A stretch of DNA of 64,000 nucleotides from Owenweeksia sp048267305. GTDB taxonomy: Bacteria > Bacteroidota > Bacteroidia > Flavobacteriales > Schleiferiaceae. The stretch lies in assembly GCA_048267305.1 (NCBI GenBank), contig JBLWXT010000012.1, positions 62,001-126,000 on the forward strand, given 5' to 3'. Below are positions 60,076 to 64,000 of this stretch, piece by piece; position 1 is the first letter of the stretch, and each line of letters starts with the position of its first letter. A model generated the notes under the pieces. It saw nothing but the letters and a program-made list of their open reading frames with translations. It had not been told where the DNA came from and searched no databases. The position numbers were made by a program, and so were the translations under genes.

Positions 60076-60836
60076 TCGTTGGGCTTGTAATCTTTTAGTT
60101 CCACTGTGTTTCCGTCAAAAACAGCGTAGGTGTAGTATTTTATCCAATCACCCAGGTTTATGTAACGTGAACGCTCGTTCAATTTGATGTCAAGCGGTAA
60201 ATGGCGATGCCCAAAAATGAAATAATCATAATGCTTCTTCTTCAGCATTTCCTTACTGTAGATGGCTAGCCACTCATTTTCCTCACCTAAAAATTTAGCA
60301 TCACTGTCACCGGTTTTGGCGCGGCTCTTTTTGCTGAAGTAATCGGCCAGCCCAATACCGAAGTTGGGGTGAAGCCGTGCAAACGACCATTGCAAAAGGG
60401 GGTTCTTAAAAACCTTTTTTATGAATTTGTATCCATGATCTCCAGGGCCAAGTCCATCTCCATGGCCGATGTAAAACTGCTGTCCATTCCATTCCCTTTC
60501 ATTGGGGACGCGGTGCAGTATCACGCCAGTCTCGGCCGGGAGGTAATCAAAAATCCACATGTCGTGATTGCCCGTGTACATGTGTATGGGAATGCCGCTG
60601 TCGCAGATTTCGGCCAGTTTGCCCAACACCCGCACAAAACCACGGGGTACGGCATGTTTGTATTCAAACCAAAAGTCAAAAAGATCGCCAACAATAAAAA
60701 TTTCTGCGGCATCGTGTTTTACTTCATCCAACCATTGAACAAACAGCTTTTCGCGCTTTAGGCTCTCCTCATAATTGGGAGCGCCCAAATGTTGGTCGGA
60801 GGCGAAATAGATTTTTTTTCCATGAGGCAATTGCAT
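60072..60836 (-). CDS. lpxH: UDP-2,3-diacylglucosamine diphosphatase
   Basis: A 254-residue calcineurin-like phosphoesterase. Metal motifs are in order: FASDQHLG, VGDLFDFWFEY, YTGNHDMW, IGHGDGLGPGD and FGHRHLP. It resembles LpxH, which makes lipid X in lipid A synthesis at the inner membrane, as expected in a Gram-negative bacterium. It overlaps the DinB gene by 4 nt. Confidence 0.9.
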   Translation of the reverse strand: MQLPHGKKIYFASDQHLGAPNYEESLKREKLFVQWLDEVKHDAAEIFIVGDLFDFWFEYKHAVPRGFVRVLGKLAEICDSGIPIHMYTGNHDMWIFDYLPAETGVILHRVPNEREWNGQQFYIGHGDGLGPGDHGYKFIKKVFKNPLLQWSFARLHPNFGIGLADYFSKKSRAKTGDSDAKFLGEENEWLAIYSKEMLKKKHYDYFIFGHRHLPLDIKLNERSRYINLGDWIKYYTYAVFDGNTVELKDYKPNE

Positions 60837-60876
60837 GGGGCGAAGATAGGATAAGGATCAAAAAGGTGTAAAAAGA

Positions 60877-60903
60877 AAAACCCCGCCTAAGCGAGGTTCT
60901 TGT
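60877..60903 (-). terminator. Intrinsic terminator of the superoxide dismutase gene
   Basis: On the minus strand: AACCTCGC-TTAG-GCGGGGTT followed by TTT. The stem has 8 pairs, one a G-U wobble. It lies 25 nt after the stop codon. Confidence 0.75.
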
Positions 60904-60924
60904 TATTAAGATATCTGCACAAGC

Positions 60925-61530
60925 TTACTTCGCAGCCTCAAATCTTCTGCTTACTTCGTCCCAGTTAATCACATTAAAAAATGCGTTAATATAGTCTGGG
61001 CGCTTGTTTTGATACTTCAGGTAATAGGCGTGTTCCCACACATCCATACCTAAAATAGGGGTTCCTTTCACTTCAGCGATATCCATTAATGGATTGTCCT
61101 GGTTTGGAGTAGAACTAACTTCAAGCTTACCATCCTTTACAATAAGCCAAGCCCAGCCAGAACCAAAACGTGTGGCTCCTGCAGTGGAAAATTTCTCCTT
61201 AAATTGATCGAATGATCCAAAGGCTGAATCTATTGCTTCGGCAAGAGCACCGCCAGGATTACCGCCACCATCAGGGCTCATTACTGTCCAAAAAAGGTTG
61301 TGATTGTAATAACCACCACCGTTGTTGCGCACAGCGGTTGAGTGCTGAGATACATTCTTAAGAATGTCTTCAATGGATTGATCCGCAAGGTCAGTGCCTT
61401 CTATTGCGTCATTTAGTTTGTTAGTGTATCCAGCATGATGCTTATCATGGTGAATCTCCATGGTAGTTGCATCAATATGTGGTTCTAAAGCATTTTTAGC
61501 ATAAGGTAAATCGGGCAGTTGAAAAGCCAT
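60925..61530 (-). CDS. sodA: Superoxide dismutase, Fe/Mn family, Mn-type signature
   Basis: A 201-residue SOD. Metal ligands are in HHDKHHAGY, the NHNLFW segment, and DVWEHAYYLKY. Glycine is found before the second ligand (NNGGGYYNHNLFW), and Gln comes from the C-terminal domain (STPNQDNPLMD); both are the Mn-SOD arrangement rather than the Fe-SOD one. It detoxifies superoxide in the cytoplasm. It is monocistronic with its own terminator. The Mn-type call fits the Mn importer 11 kb away, but metal use must be measured. Confidence 0.92.
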   Translation of the reverse strand: MAFQLPDLPYAKNALEPHIDATTMEIHHDKHHAGYTNKLNDAIEGTDLADQSIEDILKNVSQHSTAVRNNGGGYYNHNLFWTVMSPDGGGNPGGALAEAIDSAFGSFDQFKEKFSTAGATRFGSGWAWLIVKDGKLEVSSTPNQDNPLMDIAEVKGTPILGMDVWEHAYYLKYQNKRPDYINAFFNVINWDEVSRRFEAAK

Positions 61531-61695
61531 AATTATTTGATTTTATGTTTGAAAAATAAATTTTAATTCCGCTAAGGTAACACGCCTTTATCGTTTAGGT
61601 TTAGGATATTAGAATTTTATGATGAGTACATAAGAAATGGCAAAAAAGAGCGGTAATATTGAAGCATTGTAAGAAAATGCATAAGCAATTGATTG

Positions 61696-64000
61696 ATGGG
61701 AAAATTTGAAGTTTACAACGCATCTGCAGGAGCGGGAAAGACCTATACACTTGTAAAAAACTACCTGAGTATATGCCTGGCGAGTGAAAACACCATGAAG
61801 TTTAGGGAGGTATTGGCGATCACCTTTACCAATAAGGCCGCTAATGAAATGAAGGAGCGCATAGTGGCACAGCTTCGGCAGATGGGAACTTTTACAACTT
61901 CTGATAAAAAGGAAGACAAGGAATACAACATGCTTTTTCAATTGGCCAAAGAGCTGGGTTTAAGTCCTGAAAAGGTGAGTTTTCGTGCGCGGGATATTCT
62001 TACCACCATTCTTCACAATTACTCGGCTTTTTCGGTTTCCACCATTGATAAATTTACCAATCGCCTGATAAGGAGCTTTGCGCAGGATTTAAAATTGAAC
62101 AGTAATTATGAGGTAGAGCTGGATAGTGGCGAAATGCTTTCTGAGGCTATTGACCGAATGTTGGCTGATCTGGAGGAGGACTCCGCCACATCCAGGGTTT
62201 TACTCGAGTTTATAAATACTAAACTGGATGAGGGAAAATCGCCCCGGCCTGAGCACAGCCTGCACGAAATGGGTAGGAATCTTTTTGATGAAGGTGCCTT
62301 GCCCTTTTTAAAGAGGCTCAAGGGATTTGATTCGGCCAAAGTAATGGAGGCGGGAAATGCTTTGAGAAAGGAAAGTAAGGAGATGGAAGCCACTGTTAAA
62401 TCTCACGCAAGTCAACTTCTGGAGTTGATACATGCGCAGGGAATAGAGAAAATGGATTTTAGCGGTGGTTATGTATACGGCTATATAACTAATCTATATG
62501 ATGGGGTTGTGGATAAGTGGCCGCCAAATAAAACTGTATTAAAGATTTTAGATGGTGCTCCGTTTTACGCAAAAGCAAAGGCGAAGGATCTGGCTCCAAA
62601 GTTTGATCCTATTGATGATGAGCTGAGGAGGGGGTTGGCTTTAGCGGTAGAAACAATACTCCAAATATACCCTCGTTACCACTTGATTGGCAAAGTTTTA
62701 AAGGATATCTATTCTTTGGCTACTTTGGCTGAGATTGAAACTAATTTGGAGTTGGTAAAGGAGGAAACCAACCGCTTGCCGATAGGTGAGTTTAATAAGC
62801 TGATTAGCGAAAAGCTCGATCAGGAGCCTACGGCTTATCTGTTCGAAAAACTAGGTGACCGCTACCATTATTTCTTTGTGGACGAGTTTCAGGATACTTC
62901 TGTTTTACAGTGGAAAAACCTGCTTCCACTTGTTGGTAATGCCATGGCTTCCAATGGTTCCGTTATGATAGTAGGAGATGGTAAACAATCCATTTATCGC
63001 TGGCGGGGTGGTGACGTTTCCCAATTTGTAAATCTCTCTAATGATACGGACACCTCGAATAAAATTCAAATTGGAGAAGAGGTCAGGGAGCTTTATTCCC
63101 GAGAAAAAGTAACGCTGGGTTCCAATTTCAGAAGCCGCAGGGAGGTTGTGGAATTTAACAATGACTTTTTTACAACCACTGCTAAAATACTGGAGGGTGA
63201 AAACTTTCAACAGCTATACAGTGAAGCATCTCAAAAGGTTGAAAGACAGCAAGGAGGATATGTTTACTTAAACAGGATTCGCTATGATAAGGATACTTAT
63301 GAAGAAGAGCAAGGTAATGAGTGTTTACGGATAATAAGATCAGCAGTTTCTCGTGGTTATGCCTTAAGTGATATTACATTAATTACCAGACGAAAGCAGG
63401 AAGGGGCGATTTTGGCTGAGGTCCTTTTAAGTGAAGGAATTTCCGTTGTTAGTCCCGATAGTTTAATGATTGAGCAATCGTCTGATGTTCGGGCAATCGT
63501 CTCCTATCTTAAATTTTTGGTGCGGCCGGATGACTTTGGTGTACGGTGGGATTTCCTCAATAAGTTGTGGAATAGTGGGATTGTAAATGGAGGCTTTACC
63601 GAGAAACACCTGTTTTTGGATAAGCTCATTCATGAGTCTGCTTATAGGTTACACAGCTTTCTAGAGGCTAATCTATCAGGTTATAAACTGGCCGAAATGT
63701 TGGAGTTATCCCTTGTGGATAAGGTTTATGATGTGGCTTCCTTACTTAAGCTGCCGATTCAGGGCAATCCATTTCTTCACACTTTTATGGATCAAATTGT
63801 TGATTATCAAAACAAAAAAGGAGATGGGGAGACAGGTTTTTTGAGGTGGTGGGATGAAAAAGGCAATTCCAAAAGTATAAGTCTGCCGGAAGGTAATGAT
63901 GCCGTGAATATAATGACGGTGCACAAAAGCAAGGGACTGGAATTTCCGATTACCATCGTTCCTTTTGCGGATTGGCTTGCAACCACGGAGCCCGGAGGCA
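61696..64000 (+). CDS. UvrD/AddA-type helicase-nuclease subunit (cut by window edge)
   Basis: The first 768 codons of a superfamily 1 helicase that continues past the right edge. Motif I is NASAGAGKTYTLV (residues 7-19), Ia is AITFTNKAANEMKER, II is FVDEFQDTSVLQW, III is GDGKQSIYRWRGGD, IV is LGSNFRSRREVV, and the last visible part has VNIMTVHKSKGLEFPI (motif V). The spacing with a long insert (about 130-380) fits RecB/AddA proteins that repair double-strand breaks. The nuclease domain, if any, would be off the window. Confidence 0.92.
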   Translation, partial: MGKFEVYNASAGAGKTYTLVKNYLSICLASENTMKFREVLAITFTNKAANEMKERIVAQLRQMGTFTTSDKKEDKEYNMLFQLAKELGLSPEKVSFRARDILTTILHNYSAFSVSTIDKFTNRLIRSFAQDLKLNSNYEVELDSGEMLSEAIDRMLADLEEDSATSRVLLEFINTKLDEGKSPRPEHSLHEMGRNLFDEGALPFLKRLKGFDSAKVMEAGNALRKESKEMEATVKSHASQLLELIHAQGIEKMDFSGGYVYGYITNLYDGVVDKWPPNKTVLKILDGAPFYAKAKAKDLAPKFDPIDDELRRGLALAVETILQIYPRYHLIGKVLKDIYSLATLAEIETNLELVKEETNRLPIGEFNKLISEKLDQEPTAYLFEKLGDRYHYFFVDEFQDTSVLQWKNLLPLVGNAMASNGSVMIVGDGKQSIYRWRGGDVSQFVNLSNDTDTSNKIQIGEEVRELYSREKVTLGSNFRSRREVVEFNNDFFTTTAKILEGENFQQLYSEASQKVERQQGGYVYLNRIRYDKDTYEEEQGNECLRIIRSAVSRGYALSDITLITRRKQEGAILAEVLLSEGISVVSPDSLMIEQSSDVRAIVSYLKFLVRPDDFGVRWDFLNKLWNSGIVNGGFTEKHLFLDKLIHESAYRLHSFLEANLSGYKLAEMLELSLVDKVYDVASLLKLPIQGNPFLHTFMDQIVDYQNKKGDGETGFLRWWDEKGNSKSISLPEGNDAVNIMTVHKSKGLEFPITIVPFADWLATTEPGG

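Overview
The window is chromosomal DNA from a member of the Bacteroidota, most likely the order Flavobacteriales. Four lines of sequence evidence point there. The gene order purN / acpP-fabF-rnc-IPExxxVDY-pyk, and the sprE/porW-bactofilin-atpZ-atpBEFHAG run, are arrangements known from flavobacteria. There is a type IX secretion (T9SS) component and a protein with a T9SS C-terminal sorting domain. Lipoproteins have Bacteroidota-style signals, some followed by Lys/acidic residues. Several starts follow TAnnTTTG-type -7 boxes rather than Shine-Dalgarno sites. No species can be named from the sequence alone.

Layout. 0-7 kb holds two small lipoproteins and a housekeeping block (pheS, phhB, pyk, IPExxxVDY, rnc, fabF, acpP, purN, rnhA). 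7-17 kb has an M23 peptidase divergent from a T9SS/ATP-synthase cluster: SprE/PorW-like TPR lipoprotein, bactofilin, AtpZ, a four-helix protein and atpB-E-F-H-A-G. The beta and epsilon genes (atpD, atpC) are not in the window. 17-25 kb holds an acetyltransferase, a 3D-domain lipoprotein, a DUF2809 protein, an NtrY-like kinase, a SIMPL protein, a crotonase, an esterase, an S4 protein and a LytTR regulator tail-to-tail with a histidine kinase. 25-36 kb holds a six-haem cytochrome, tRNA-Asn, a PfkB kinase, an ECF sigma operon whose second gene joins a short cytoplasmic domain, one inner-membrane helix and an outer-membrane barrel, then a biotin carrier, an M1-like protein without catalytic domain, and RseP. 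36-44.5 kb is accessory DNA: a GT51-like protein, a T9SS cargo protein, an AraC regulator, a 39-residue basic protein, a truncated paralogue, a gene broken by an in-frame TGA, and a relic of a metal permease.

44.5-61.5 kb reads as a metal homeostasis island. It has a Mn/Fe/Zn-type ABC importer (binding protein, ATPase, a permease fused to a DtxR-like domain, a second permease), a separate MntR-type repressor, a secreted thioredoxin, and a TonB receptor with a CxxC in its plug. Two DtxR/MntR-like palindromes lie upstream of mntR and of the TonB receptor and may join these genes in one regulon. A divergent CzcCBA-type efflux operon and, a few kb on, a superoxide dismutase with Mn-type signatures complete the theme. 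The intergenic DNA here is full of repeats: two diverged copies of one interspersed element, a 9 x 7-nt tandem repeat, and a C/G-run element. The window ends inside a UvrD/AddA-like helicase gene.

The parts that look least described are the sigma/trans-envelope barrel operon, the mntR - thioredoxin - CxxC TonB receptor unit with its operators, the hairpin between atpE and atpF, and the probable CTG start of the SprE/PorW homologue.
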